Positions 7,077-14,157 of a stretch of DNA of 14,157 bases are shown here, in pieces. Origin of the DNA: G039029935 sp039029935 (GTDB lineage: Bacteria > Chloroflexota > Anaerolineae > Caldilineales > Caldilineaceae); the NCBI GenBank assembly GCA_039029935.1, contig JBCCFC010000197.1:1-14157 (forward strand). Reading direction: 5' to 3'. Under the pieces are notes generated by a model that saw only the letters and a program-made list of their open reading frames with translations, was not told the DNA's origin and did not search any database. A program made the translations under genes and the position numbers. Positions within the stretch are counted from its first letter, which is position 1. Each line of letters starts with the position of its first letter.

Positions 7077-8531
7077 TTACGTTAACCCCAATGACTCAAA
7101 TTGCCATTCATCCACAGGTGTAAATTGTCTTGGGTCAAAGTCAAAGCCGACGCCAAAGGGCGCATCCACAACGCTGCCGACAGTGAGTAGACCATCGTTA
7201 ATATCCAGAGCGACAAAGCCGTCTTCATGCTGTTGGTACGCGTCTGGATGTGCAGCCCGAATCGCCTCTTGCATGGCCTGTGGATAGACGGTCAAGCCAC
7301 GTACATAGTGATGTCCGTTGCGTTCGACATGCTCCGCCCCAATGCTTGCCATCACCGCCAAGTCTTGTAACAATGCCGTTGGCCCCACATTGCAGAGGTC
7401 TTCGCCACTTAGCATAAATGACTGTTCAGGCTGTTGTTGCCCATAATGAGCCAACAGACAGGCGTTGGCGATGCCCTTGAATACACCCTTGCAGTTCTTG
7501 TGGCTTGTGCCAACATAGCCACAGGCCAAGGCAGTAGGTAGGCTGTCTAGGTCGCCATCCGATTCGTCAATAATCATCGGTGGTCGCGCACCCCATGCGG
7601 TCAACGCCGCACCTGTCTCCGCACTCAATGCAATGGCGCGATGGAAAGGTTGCTCAACAAAGAGTAGACGCTGCAAGAATGGTTCGAGGCTTTTCTCCGC
7701 AGTCAACTCTTCCCAAAATATCTGAAACTCAGCAACGGTGTGATATTGCTCATTGCCATCCAGTGTAAAGCGATAATCTACGCCCACCTTTGCTTCAATT
7801 AGTTGCGCAAGCTGTGTCAAACGTGCAAAATCCTCATCCTTGTTGCCCTTGATTTTGATCTTGTAGTAACGTAGCCCATAACGGTCGATACAGTCGGTCA
7901 ACGCCTGTGGGAGACCATCGTCCACGCGATCATCATCGCCGATGTCATCAGCCGTCAGTGGATCACCTAGCCCCAGTGTATGCCGAGCCATGACTGTACG
8001 CAATGGCTTTGCTGGCAGCAGGTCGCTTGGCGTCGCCCCTTCAAGTTCGGGATGAACTTCACCCAAACGTATGCCTAGCGTATTGGTCCGCAACGCATCA
8101 GTGAACGTTGTTCCAGTCGCACGGCAGAAGGCATCAATAACGGCGCGTTCCACCAAACTCACACCCAAATTCCAGAGCAGCGGTGGGTACGCTGTATTCA
8201 CCGCCCATGCCTTCTGCTGGATATAGAGTATCTGCCACATATCAAAGACCGTCTCAACCTCGCCAATCTCCTGCGCGTGGCGACAGGCGGCAGCGATGAC
8301 ATCAAACATTTCATCTAAGTCATGTTTGATGGATGTATCTGGATTTTTGGTGAACCACTTGGGGGCGAGTCCATCCGATGCCACGCCAAGTTGGGTTTTG
8401 CCATTGACCTCTAGAGTGACGCTGACAAAGAGATGAGGCAGCGCAGTGAGGGTGGCGATGCCATAGCGAAAGGGGATGCGGGTATGCATGTTGAGGACAT
8501 GCTGTTCGATGTTTTTTATTGATAAGCTCAT
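7077..8531 (-). CDS. Enolase-superfamily enzyme (mandelate racemase / muconate lactonizing type)
   Basis: The 484-residue protein carries the superfamily catalytic set. K226-x-K228 lies in YYKIKIKG, the metal ligands are D258 (FTLDGNEQY), E293 (LLFVEQPF) and D322 (MIIDESDGD), and a further lysine is K345 in GTSHKNCKG, the position of the second acid/base in epimerases and lactonizing enzymes. These enzymes abstract a proton next to a carboxylate, giving racemisation, dehydration or cycloisomerisation. At 484 residues it is about 100 longer than usual; extra sequence sits between residues 60-115 and at the end (410-484). ATG 8529-8531 was chosen over an in-frame GTG (8550-8552) because the GTG would fall only some 8 bases from the predicted transcription start and has no ribosome-binding site. 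The regulator gene lies 128 bp upstream; the MetE-like gene follows. Substrate unknown. Confidence 0.88.
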   Translation of the reverse strand: MSLSIKNIEQHVLNMHTRIPFRYGIATLTALPHLFVSVTLEVNGKTQLGVASDGLAPKWFTKNPDTSIKHDLDEMFDVIAAACRHAQEIGEVETVFDMWQILYIQQKAWAVNTAYPPLLWNLGVSLVERAVIDAFCRATGTTFTDALRTNTLGIRLGEVHPELEGATPSDLLPAKPLRTVMARHTLGLGDPLTADDIGDDDRVDDGLPQALTDCIDRYGLRYYKIKIKGNKDEDFARLTQLAQLIEAKVGVDYRFTLDGNEQYHTVAEFQIFWEELTAEKSLEPFLQRLLFVEQPFHRAIALSAETGAALTAWGARPPMIIDESDGDLDSLPTALACGYVGTSHKNCKGVFKGIANACLLAHYGQQQPEQSFMLSGEDLCNVGPTALLQDLAVMASIGAEHVERNGHHYVRGLTVYPQAMQEAIRAAHPDAYQQHEDGFVALDINDGLLTVGSVVDAPFGVGFDFDPRQFTPVDEWQFESLGLT

Positions 8532-8566
8532 GTTGATTACGAAGCCTTTCACTATATTTGCTGGTA

Positions 8567-8595
8567 AGTTTATCCTGCGTAGGATAGCATATCAA
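8567..8595 (-). promoter_or_regulatory. Promoter of the enolase-family gene with a palindromic operator in its spacer
   Basis: On the minus strand TTGATA (8590-8595) and TAAACT (8567-8572) are 17 bases apart. The palindrome TATCCTGCGTAGGATA (8571-8586; 6-bp arms, 4-base centre) fills the spacer and touches the -10 box. This is the usual place for a repressor, or a MerR-type regulator, to act. The predicted start near 8560 leaves a leader of about 30 bases before ATG 8529-8531. Confidence 0.5.
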
Positions 8596-8659
8596 CGATA
8601 ATTTGACACTACGGAGTTCTCTGTGATTTTCGCATTTGGTTGTCGTGCGTTTATGGCTC

Positions 8660-11600
8660 TCACTTGAGCGCATCCAAGAGGGCTTGTGCCTCTTGCAAAT
8701 CCGCTGTATCAAATCCCTCTGTAAACCACTCATAGATTGGTGAGAGTAATTGGTGTGCCTCAACAATTCTGCCTTGCTTTTGCCACAGCCTAGCCAGTGC
8801 AATTGCAGCTCGCAGTTCCAGCGACTTTCCTGATTGCTGGCGGGCAGTATCAATGGCTTGCTGATAACATGCTTCGATTTCGTGATCTGGAAAAAGCAGG
8901 GCTGCCAGCGAGTCCCCTCTTAATTTCAGTAGATGAGCGTTCCAGTATCGATTACCCGTTTCTTCCGCAAACGTCAGCAAATGATCAACTTCATTCAGTG
9001 CTAATTCTGGCTCAGGCATCAACAGGTAGGCTTCGACCAATAAAGAACGCCAGAAAACGTCAAAGATGCGATTCCCACAGGCTCTATGTTCATCCGTATT
9101 TTTCTTGAGGAGCGCGATTCCCTCTTGGCAGTTCCCTTGACGTGCCCAAATCCACCCCTGATACACGTTAGCGCAGCGAAGAAAGAAAGCAGATTGTTGT
9201 CTGGTAGAGACCGCAATCTGCTCTGTGGCCAAGGACTCTACGTCAGCTATATCTTGTCTAAAGACCAAAGTCATATTATATAGGTTCATCGCCATAGGCA
9301 GGTTAACCTGATTATTACGTGCATACTGTAGTGACTCTAGTCCAAAGTGACGGGCTTGGTCAGGATAACCGAGCATCCATAAACAGTGTCCATATTTCAC
9401 AGAATGCCCAAATGCATAGCGAATTGGCGTGTCATTGACCTCGGACAGTTGCTGGCGTAATGTTTCAAAGAGTTCTTTGGCTTTGGGTAGATTCCCGAAA
9501 TGGGTATGATTGATGGCAAGGCTAAAATAGGCTTGGACGAATGATGCTGTATCATCTACTTTTTCTGACATATTAATGGCAGGTATGGCAAATTTCTGTG
9601 ATTCCACCCACTCGCTTCTCAACCGATAATATCCCACTAAATGGTTAAGTAGTCGACTTCGTTGAATGTCTGTTCCTGAACGGGAAGCTAATGTATATGC
9701 CTGATGCCAAGCATTTCCACTGAGTGGATGCCCCAAGCCATCAATGTTGTTATGATCTTCTCCGATCTCATTGAGGAGGTCAATCTCTAATTGCTTATTT
9801 TCGATACGATCAGGCAGTTTCTTGAGCAAAGCCAGTGCATTCTGACGATTATTGAGTGATCGCTGGTGTGCAAATAGCTGACGTGATACCTTTGCCGTCT
9901 TCCAATAATAATCAACAGCGTGTTCGAGCCTGCCTGCGTATTCGTAGTGCGCAGCCAATTCACCGTACAATGGTTCAAGATTATTTTTGTGCAGCATTTC
10001 TAATGCCGTTGCAACTTTTTGATGGAGTAAAGGTCGCTTAACCGGGCTAATCTCGGCATAAACAACATCGCGAATGCGGTCATGACTAAAATCGAAGCGA
10101 ACCTCATCAACTTGGCGAACCAGTTTGCGTTGCCAAAGTTCTTCTAATTGATCGACAACTGTCTCTATATCAAGTTGGGTGACTTGGGTCAATAGAGCAA
10201 TATCAAATGCGCGTCCAATCGTTGCGCCAACCTGTGCTAATCGTTGATATTGGTGCGACAGTTGCGCAAGCCGTGATTGGATGACGCTATACATTTTGGG
10301 CGGCATTGATACCTGATTACGACTCAAATCATGGTCATGGTCATGTGTCATCGTCGCAATGGTTTTTGTGGATTTGTTTTCTGTGGAGCGGACACTCTCA
10401 ATCACAAAGAGTGGATTTCCAGCCGTGTCCTCAAATAAGGTAGCAAAATCCTCATGGAGCAGCCCTTGTTTAGCGACCTTGTTTGCCAATGACGTAACCG
10501 CGTCTTTTCCAAGCGGTTTCAGCGGGATTCCCATATAGTTACCTTGGTGTGCAAGCTGTTGCTGCACTGGACGCAACGGATGCACATCGTCAATTTCGTC
10601 TGTTCGGACTGTTCCAACCACAAGAAGCGGTTTCTCACTGCGTTCGACCAAATATTGAATCCATGCCAATGTATCACCATCACACCACTGTAAATCATCC
10701 AAAACCAGCAATAAAGAGGTGCTGTTTATCGTAAAGACATGAACAAGGGCATCAAAAAAGTGTTTGCGCTGCCAACGTTCTTGGAGCGGTTGGGGCGGTA
10801 GCAGGTCTGGGTACTCATGTCGTATTTCCGGTAGTAATCTCGAAATCTCAGTCAGCCATACCTCTTTGAGATGCGCTAAATTGGATTTGAGCGTTGGTGT
10901 CCGTAACCAATCGACAATTGGGCTATACGCCAATCGCCCTTCTAGCGCATGGCAGCGTGTTCGTGCAGAGAATTGACCTGCTTGCTCAACCTGTATCAGC
11001 AATTCTTCAGCCAAGCGAGTCTTTCCAATGCCAGATTCACCACCAATGCACACAAAATAGGGCTTCTTCAGTGAATGCCACAAATTGGTCAACCGTTGCC
11101 ATTCGGCATCTCGCCCCGTGAGCGGATAGTCAGCACTTATGGTTATCGTCGTGGAGCGCAACGTTGCAGCATCATGACGCTCCTTTGACTGGGGAAAGGT
11201 CGTTTGCTGTGATTGATAGGAGCTATTGCGTAATGCCACAATCAACGCCTTGGTTTCGGCGTTCGGTTCAACATCTAATTCATCTCTAAGGGTTTCTCGA
11301 CATTTTTCATACGCAGTCAGTGCGCTGCCAAGATCCCCGTCATCCGCAAATAGCTGTATCAGACGGCGGTGCGCCTCTTCACGCCAAGGTTCGAGTTCAA
11401 TGATGCGTCGGATAGCACGAATGGCAAGCTTGCGGGATTCGATGCTGCCATTCTGCGCCGCATAGAAAGATGCTAGATGTTCTAGGTTGTCGACAGTCGC
11501 CTCACGTAGCTTGGTTCGCTCTGCTGTGATCCAATCTTCAAAGTCAACGGCATTCCGCACTTGAAACCCAGCGAGAAACTCTCCTTTGTAGCAATCGACA

Positions 11601-11968
11601 GCGTGCTGCAAAGCCACTTTACTGTTGCCTTTACCGATCACCTGCTGGCGTTCCCATACATCAACCCAGCAGAGGGGTTCGATCAAAGCCACGGAGTGCC
11701 GATCAATGCTCAGATAATCACCAATTGTTTCCCGAAGCTGCTGTAATACCTTGCGCAAATTGGCGCGCGCTCGTGTTTCCGACATCTCGTCCCACAACAA
11801 CGTCGCCAGCGTTGTTCGTAGATGTGGCTTTTGCGTCATCGCCAGATAAAAGAGTAGTGCTTGAGATTTTGCACTCAGGCTATCGATAGACACATCACCA
11901 TCCCAAATTTCAGGCTTTCCCAAGAGAGTAAGTTTTAGTGTAGTTGGATCGTTTCTGTTTGTTTTCAC
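8660..11968 (-). CDS. Large SARP/BTAD-AAA transcriptional regulator with C-terminal helical repeats
   Basis: This 1102-residue regulator starts with an OmpR-type winged helix (about 10-95, LTLLGKPEIW onward) and a bacterial transcriptional activation domain (about 100-245, ending DELDVEPNAETKALI), together the SARP module. A STAND/AAA ATPase follows: Walker A G310-ESGIGK-T317, Walker B LLLVLDD (419-425), and the NPLFVIE block (518-524) typical of these ATPases. From about residue 660 on it is alpha-helical, TPR-like repeat that would sense a ligand or protein. An odd HDHDHD run lies at 542-547 in the linker. The start is GTG (11966-11968) without a visible ribosome-binding site; an in-frame stop lies about 27 bases upstream, so no better start exists. 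It is divergent from the lipoprotein gene and directly upstream of the enolase-family gene, the obvious candidate targets. Confidence 0.92.
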   Translation of the reverse strand: MKTNRNDPTTLKLTLLGKPEIWDGDVSIDSLSAKSQALLFYLAMTQKPHLRTTLATLLWDEMSETRARANLRKVLQQLRETIGDYLSIDRHSVALIEPLCWVDVWERQQVIGKGNSKVALQHAVDCYKGEFLAGFQVRNAVDFEDWITAERTKLREATVDNLEHLASFYAAQNGSIESRKLAIRAIRRIIELEPWREEAHRRLIQLFADDGDLGSALTAYEKCRETLRDELDVEPNAETKALIVALRNSSYQSQQTTFPQSKERHDAATLRSTTITISADYPLTGRDAEWQRLTNLWHSLKKPYFVCIGGESGIGKTRLAEELLIQVEQAGQFSARTRCHALEGRLAYSPIVDWLRTPTLKSNLAHLKEVWLTEISRLLPEIRHEYPDLLPPQPLQERWQRKHFFDALVHVFTINSTSLLLVLDDLQWCDGDTLAWIQYLVERSEKPLLVVGTVRTDEIDDVHPLRPVQQQLAHQGNYMGIPLKPLGKDAVTSLANKVAKQGLLHEDFATLFEDTAGNPLFVIESVRSTENKSTKTIATMTHDHDHDLSRNQVSMPPKMYSVIQSRLAQLSHQYQRLAQVGATIGRAFDIALLTQVTQLDIETVVDQLEELWQRKLVRQVDEVRFDFSHDRIRDVVYAEISPVKRPLLHQKVATALEMLHKNNLEPLYGELAAHYEYAGRLEHAVDYYWKTAKVSRQLFAHQRSLNNRQNALALLKKLPDRIENKQLEIDLLNEIGEDHNNIDGLGHPLSGNAWHQAYTLASRSGTDIQRSRLLNHLVGYYRLRSEWVESQKFAIPAINMSEKVDDTASFVQAYFSLAINHTHFGNLPKAKELFETLRQQLSEVNDTPIRYAFGHSVKYGHCLWMLGYPDQARHFGLESLQYARNNQVNLPMAMNLYNMTLVFRQDIADVESLATEQIAVSTRQQSAFFLRCANVYQGWIWARQGNCQEGIALLKKNTDEHRACGNRIFDVFWRSLLVEAYLLMPEPELALNEVDHLLTFAEETGNRYWNAHLLKLRGDSLAALLFPDHEIEACYQQAIDTARQQSGKSLELRAAIALARLWQKQGRIVEAHQLLSPIYEWFTEGFDTADLQEAQALLDALK

Positions 11969-12003
11969 GATAAAAATAAATAATTCACACTTTTATAGAG
12001 TCA

Positions 12004-12048
12004 ATCCACGATTTATGGACGACTGTGGGACGTCCGACTCGCTATACT
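12004..12048 (+). promoter_or_regulatory. Lipoprotein promoter with three SARP-type heptamer repeats
   Basis: ATCCACG (12004-12010), ATGGACG (12015-12021) and TGGGACG (12026-12032) are direct repeats at exactly 11-bp intervals, sharing the core ACG and matching the middle unit at 5 of 7 positions. A -10 box TATACT follows at 12043-12048, 10 bp after the last unit. No good -35 box is present, as is usual at SARP-activated promoters. The repeats lie between the lipoprotein gene and a gene for a SARP-domain regulator. Confidence 0.45.
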
Positions 12049-12055
12049 GTCATTA

Positions 12056-12092
12056 TTAAGTTGAAACACGATGATAAGAATACTCAACTTAA
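12056..12092. promoter_or_regulatory. 9-bp inverted repeat in the lipoprotein leader
   Basis: TTAAGTTGA (12056-12064) and TCAACTTAA (12084-12092) are perfect inverted copies around a 19-base spacer. They lie just past the predicted transcription start, so they could be an operator half-site pair or form a hairpin in the untranslated leader. Confidence 0.5.
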
Positions 12093-12139
12093 CACAAAAC
12101 TAATTTCAATATCGCAGTCTTCCATCATAATCATTCTAT

Positions 12140-12145
12140 AGGAGG
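12140..12145 (+). promoter_or_regulatory. Strong ribosome-binding site of the lipoprotein gene
   Basis: AGGAGG ends 5 bases before ATG 12151-12153 and is the best Shine-Dalgarno match on the plus strand here; it fixes the lipoprotein start. Confidence 0.8.
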
Positions 12146-12150
12146 ATAAT

Positions 12151-12912
12151 ATGAAACAGAATTTGATGACAGTGCTTGCTGTTGGTGTGTTGTTTTCTCT
12201 GTTACTCAGCGCATGTCAGGTACAGCCAATCGTTGCGAATGAAACACAAGCTGCACAACCTAGTGCGCAGCTACCCATTGCGTATTCGGGTGAGTTCCCA
12301 CGCTTGGCCTTTGACACCGTGATGCCGACAGGACAAAGCGTGGCGGTTGAGTGCCAAGACGCAGATGCGGACTACCCCTATGCACCCTATGATTGGCCTG
12401 ATGCAGCGGCTACACTGGAAATTCGCCAAGGTGCGGGTAAAAGCACGGTTGCTGTCAAGGTCAGTGATGTCCGGCCCAACACCTACTTTACCATGTGGCT
12501 GCGTTTGCTTGGTGAAGATGTTAATGGGGTTTCGTTTGGTGGTAATCCACTCATGGGCATTCCTGGAACACCGCTTGTGCCATCTACACATCTTGATGAA
12601 GAGCTAGATGCAGTCAGTACACCCAACTACAACGGCATCCACGGCTTCCATTCCGATGATGGGGGCAATGGTGCCATTTTGATTGAGTTGGATTTCCCCA
12701 TCATCAACGGAGCCTATCCGTTCCAGAACTTTGAAGGCTTTGATGCGACCGACGAGCGTTTCAAAGTTGAGCAACCCAGTATCCCACCAGTAGCCATTGC
12801 GATGACAGGCGCACCATTTACACTGCGGTTAGCATCTCACTGTGTGGATGGGTTAGGGCACGGCCTACTGCCCGGTCCACATGAGGGGTGGTTCGATTGG
12901 AAGATGGAATAA
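12151..12912 (+). CDS. Secreted lipoprotein of unknown function
   Basis: The 253-residue product has a lipoprotein signal: basic MKQN, a hydrophobic stretch (residues 5-19) and the lipobox LLSAC with C22 as the lipidated residue. A Gln/Ala-rich linker (23-45) leads to one compact domain. Its visible marks are a strand-rich segment (87-120, with VKVSDVRPNTYFTMWLRL), GNPLMGIPGTPLVP (132-145), NGIHGFHSDDGGNGAI (161-176), LDFPIINGAYPFQNF (180-194) and a C-terminal GLGHGLLPGPHEGWFDW (235-250). C68 and C231 could form a disulfide bridge. I do not recognise the family; it resembles uncharacterised extracellular beta-sandwich proteins. It is the only plus-strand gene and shares a promoter region with the SARP regulator, so it may be a regulator target and help bind or sense an external substrate. 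That role is inference only. Confidence 0.85.
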   Translation: MKQNLMTVLAVGVLFSLLLSACQVQPIVANETQAAQPSAQLPIAYSGEFPRLAFDTVMPTGQSVAVECQDADADYPYAPYDWPDAAATLEIRQGAGKSTVAVKVSDVRPNTYFTMWLRLLGEDVNGVSFGGNPLMGIPGTPLVPSTHLDEELDAVSTPNYNGIHGFHSDDGGNGAILIELDFPIINGAYPFQNFEGFDATDERFKVEQPSIPPVAIAMTGAPFTLRLASHCVDGLGHGLLPGPHEGWFDWKME

Positions 12913-12944
12913 GCACCTAATTCATTACATAATACGAGTAGCTT

Positions 12945-13010
12945 AACCTTCGGAAGGTGACAACATACACTCAGATAGTGCAGACTATTTCTCGTCACCT
13001 CCCGAAGGTT
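12945..13010. terminator. Hairpin between the converging lipoprotein and DUF5131 genes
   Basis: Arms AACCTTCGGAAGGTGAC (12945-12961) and 12994-13010 are inverted copies over 17 bases with one mismatch. Inside is a second small hairpin, ATAGT (12975-12979) with ACTAT (12984-12988). No strong T-run follows on either strand, so it may stop transcription with Rho or shield both 3' ends. The rest of 12913-13039 shows nothing else. Confidence 0.55.
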
Positions 13011-13039
13011 TCGCCTTAAATATCAGGTAAAGAATTCGG

Positions 13040-13873
13040 TTATTCAAGTGAGTAGTGAGGTACTTCATCCCATTGTTGATTATCAATGATTCGGCCTGCC
13101 ATCTTCTTACTCACACGCCTCATCAAACAATCCTGCGAACCGTCTTTGCCTGGCGTAAATTGGACCTTTTTGGCCTTTACATCATCTTCGGATGGAATCC
13201 AATTTCCCCATTGTTTAAAAAAAAATGAAACATTATGCTCTTGACATTGATCTCGAAGTGAACGGACCCAATCTGGGTGCATTGGTCGTGAACCACCTCC
13301 ACTTTCGCCGCCTACAATAACCCAATGAAGATTATTAAGCCAAGGCTGTAAATCAAGTGGGCCAAGTAATGGCTCAACAGATAATCCTCGTATCTTTGCG
13401 GGTACATCAAGCAAAAGCGGAATTCGCTCATCGGCTTGCTCTTGGTCCTCTACACTTGTCATTGCCCACACATTGTTCGGCCACTTAGATGTCCAAGGGA
13501 CAAAGCTGGTCATATTCTGCGGTCTTTTGGTCAACAGCAACCAGTCAAGCATTTCTGTATCATCAATCACTTGCCATAGCTTTTCCCGCTCTGAGTCAAC
13601 ATATGGATTGTCTTCAAAAACGTCAGCCATAGATGCACAAAAAACGCGTTTGCGTTCATTATTTTTTATGGCAGAATTATGCCATCGTTTAGGCTGCGAC
13701 CAGTGTTGCCTGCTAAAAGTTCGTCGGTTTTTCTCAATCCCCCATATATCGTGACCATAACGCTTTGCCCACGATTCGGCATAGCAATGCTTGCAGCCTT
13801 GTGACACCTTCATACATCCCCACCAAGGATTGAATGTGTGGTTAGTCCATTCTATTGATGTTTTTTGTCCCAT
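13040..13873 (-). CDS. Phage Gp37/Gp68 family protein (DUF5131), three-Cys-motif protein
   Basis: The 277-residue protein begins KTSIEWTNHTFNPWWGC and has three cysteines C20, C27 and C30 (CX6CX2C, in CMKVSQGCKHCYAE), the signature of the Gp37/Gp68 family. The cysteines resemble an iron-sulfur or radical-SAM-like site, but spacing differs from the classic CX3CX2C and no reaction is established to my knowledge. Other family blocks are FCASMADVFED (78-88), LLLTKRPQN (112-120), GLSVEPLLGPLDL (163-175), IVGGESGGGSRPMHPDWVR (186-204) and FFKQWGNW (218-225). Length is normal for the family. ATG 13871-13873 has GGAGG 6 bases upstream; the open frame 12 codons upstream lacks such a site. It lies 106 bp downstream of a partial TcmP-like gene, its usual partner, and has its own promoter in that gap. 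Confidence 0.88.
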   Translation of the reverse strand: MGQKTSIEWTNHTFNPWWGCMKVSQGCKHCYAESWAKRYGHDIWGIEKNRRTFSRQHWSQPKRWHNSAIKNNERKRVFCASMADVFEDNPYVDSEREKLWQVIDDTEMLDWLLLTKRPQNMTSFVPWTSKWPNNVWAMTSVEDQEQADERIPLLLDVPAKIRGLSVEPLLGPLDLQPWLNNLHWVIVGGESGGGSRPMHPDWVRSLRDQCQEHNVSFFFKQWGNWIPSEDDVKAKKVQFTPGKDGSQDCLMRRVSKKMAGRIIDNQQWDEVPHYSLE

Positions 13874-13939
13874 GAGTTGCCTCCAATTGCTTATTTTACC
13901 AAGCATCAAGTTAACACTAACGATAAATTACTACTAAAT

Positions 13940-13968
13940 AGATTAGCACCAATGTTTTTATTCGTCAA
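13940..13968 (-). promoter_or_regulatory. Promoter of the DUF5131 gene
   Basis: On the minus strand TTGACG (13963-13968, 5 of 6 to consensus) and TAATCT (13940-13945, preceded by TG at the extended -10 position) are 17 bases apart. Transcription would start near 13933 and leave a leader of about 60 bases, allowing DUF5131 to be made independently of the TcmP-like gene upstream. Confidence 0.5.
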
Positions 13969-13979
13969 TAATCAAAGAT

Positions 13980-14157
13980 TTATGATGGAAAAGTTGCTTG
14001 GACAGATTTTGCAAACGTACCTTTCCGTCTTTGTGATGGTCTAGTTTGAATTTTTCTGTCACGCTCCAGATTCAATAACGCCTTTCTATAATTAGCAAGT
14101 ATAAAATTTTTCCCTACACTATGAGACGCATAAATTTGAGTAATTGTTAATGTTTGA
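13980..14157 (-). CDS. C-terminal end of a three-Cys-motif partner protein (TcmP-like), 5' end outside the window
   Basis: Only the last 58 codons are in the window: the minus-strand frame is open from the right edge to TAA at 13980-13982. The translation includes HSVGKNFILANYRKALLNLE and ends RRKGTFAKSVQATFPS. It has the look of a winged-helix tail and fits my memory of the TcmP C-terminus, where a positively charged segment precedes a G-T-F-A...V..TFP ending. TcmP proteins are typically encoded next to a Gp37/Gp68 protein with the three-Cys motif, exactly the neighbour found here. The fragment is short, so the assignment rests on this tail plus the context; the diagnostic N-terminal part cannot be checked. 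The biochemical role of TcmP is not established to my knowledge. Confidence 0.6.
   Translation of the reverse strand, partial: QTLTITQIYASHSVGKNFILANYRKALLNLERDRKIQTRPSQRRKGTFAKSVQATFPS

Noticed and set aside
8532..8552. GTG start 7 codons upstream of the enolase-family ATG
   Set aside because: No ribosome-binding site, and it would lie almost at the predicted transcription start.
8602..8607. TTGACA on the plus strand upstream of the regulator's end
   Set aside because: No -10 box follows at suitable spacing and it would point into the antisense strand of the regulator gene.
8320..8853. A 177-codon open frame bridging the enolase-family and regulator genes
   Set aside because: It overlaps the coding parts of both genes in another frame, and its composition (basic, His/Ser-rich) is typical of a shadow frame.
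10331..10347. Short ATGGTC tandem repeat in the regulator gene
   Set aside because: It only encodes the HDHDHD run in a linker and is too short to be treated as a separate repeat element.

Overview
The window is accessory chromosomal DNA from a bacterium of moderate GC content. The gene set suggests a Chloroflexota-like organism (Anaerolineae/Caldilineae type). The pointers are a very large AAA regulator with an N-terminal SARP/BTAD region, a lipoprotein with a LLSAC lipobox, an Rpn-family nuclease, and metabolic families common in that phylum. This placement is an inference from gene content; no rRNA, tRNA or phylogenetic marker is present.

All genes except one lie on the minus strand. From right to left in transcription order: (i) the 3' end of a gene resembling the three-Cys-motif partner TcmP (13980-right edge) and a complete Gp37/Gp68 (DUF5131) gene with a CX6CX2C motif (13040-13873), which has its own good-looking promoter; (ii) the only plus-strand gene, a secreted lipoprotein of unknown function (12151-12912), divergent from (iii) a 1102-residue SARP-BTAD-AAA-repeat regulator (8660-11968); (iv) an enolase-superfamily enzyme (7077-8531) and a MetE-like zinc methyltransferase (6002-7015), 61 bp apart and probably co-transcribed; (v) a type II restriction-modification pair, a cytosine-5 methyltransferase with a long unexplained C-terminal extension (4067-5968) and a PD-(D/E)XK endonuclease that looks SacI-like (2948-4060); (vi) a small SEC-C metal-binding protein (2576-2908); (vii) an amidohydrolase_2 enzyme (1214-2476) and a Rieske ferredoxin-like protein (638-1009), separated by two dense inverted repeats; (viii) an Rpn-family nuclease running off the left edge (1-606).

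Two themes emerge. The first is metabolism under local control: the regulator, enolase-family enzyme, MetE-like enzyme, amidohydrolase and Rieske protein could be parts of one catabolic or specialised pathway, but no substrate can be named. The regulator/lipoprotein divergent promoter carries three 7-bp direct repeats at 11-bp spacing just upstream of a -10 box, the geometry used by SARP activators. The enolase-gene promoter carries a 16-bp palindrome in its spacer. The second is genome defence and mobility: the RM pair, the DUF5131/TcmP pair, the Rpn nuclease and a MITE-like element. The RM pair looks AT-richer than the metabolic genes around it and interrupts an otherwise metabolic gene row.

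The strongest candidates for something new are the DUF5131/TcmP pair, the C-terminal domain of the methyltransferase, and the SARP-type operator shared by the regulator and the lipoprotein.
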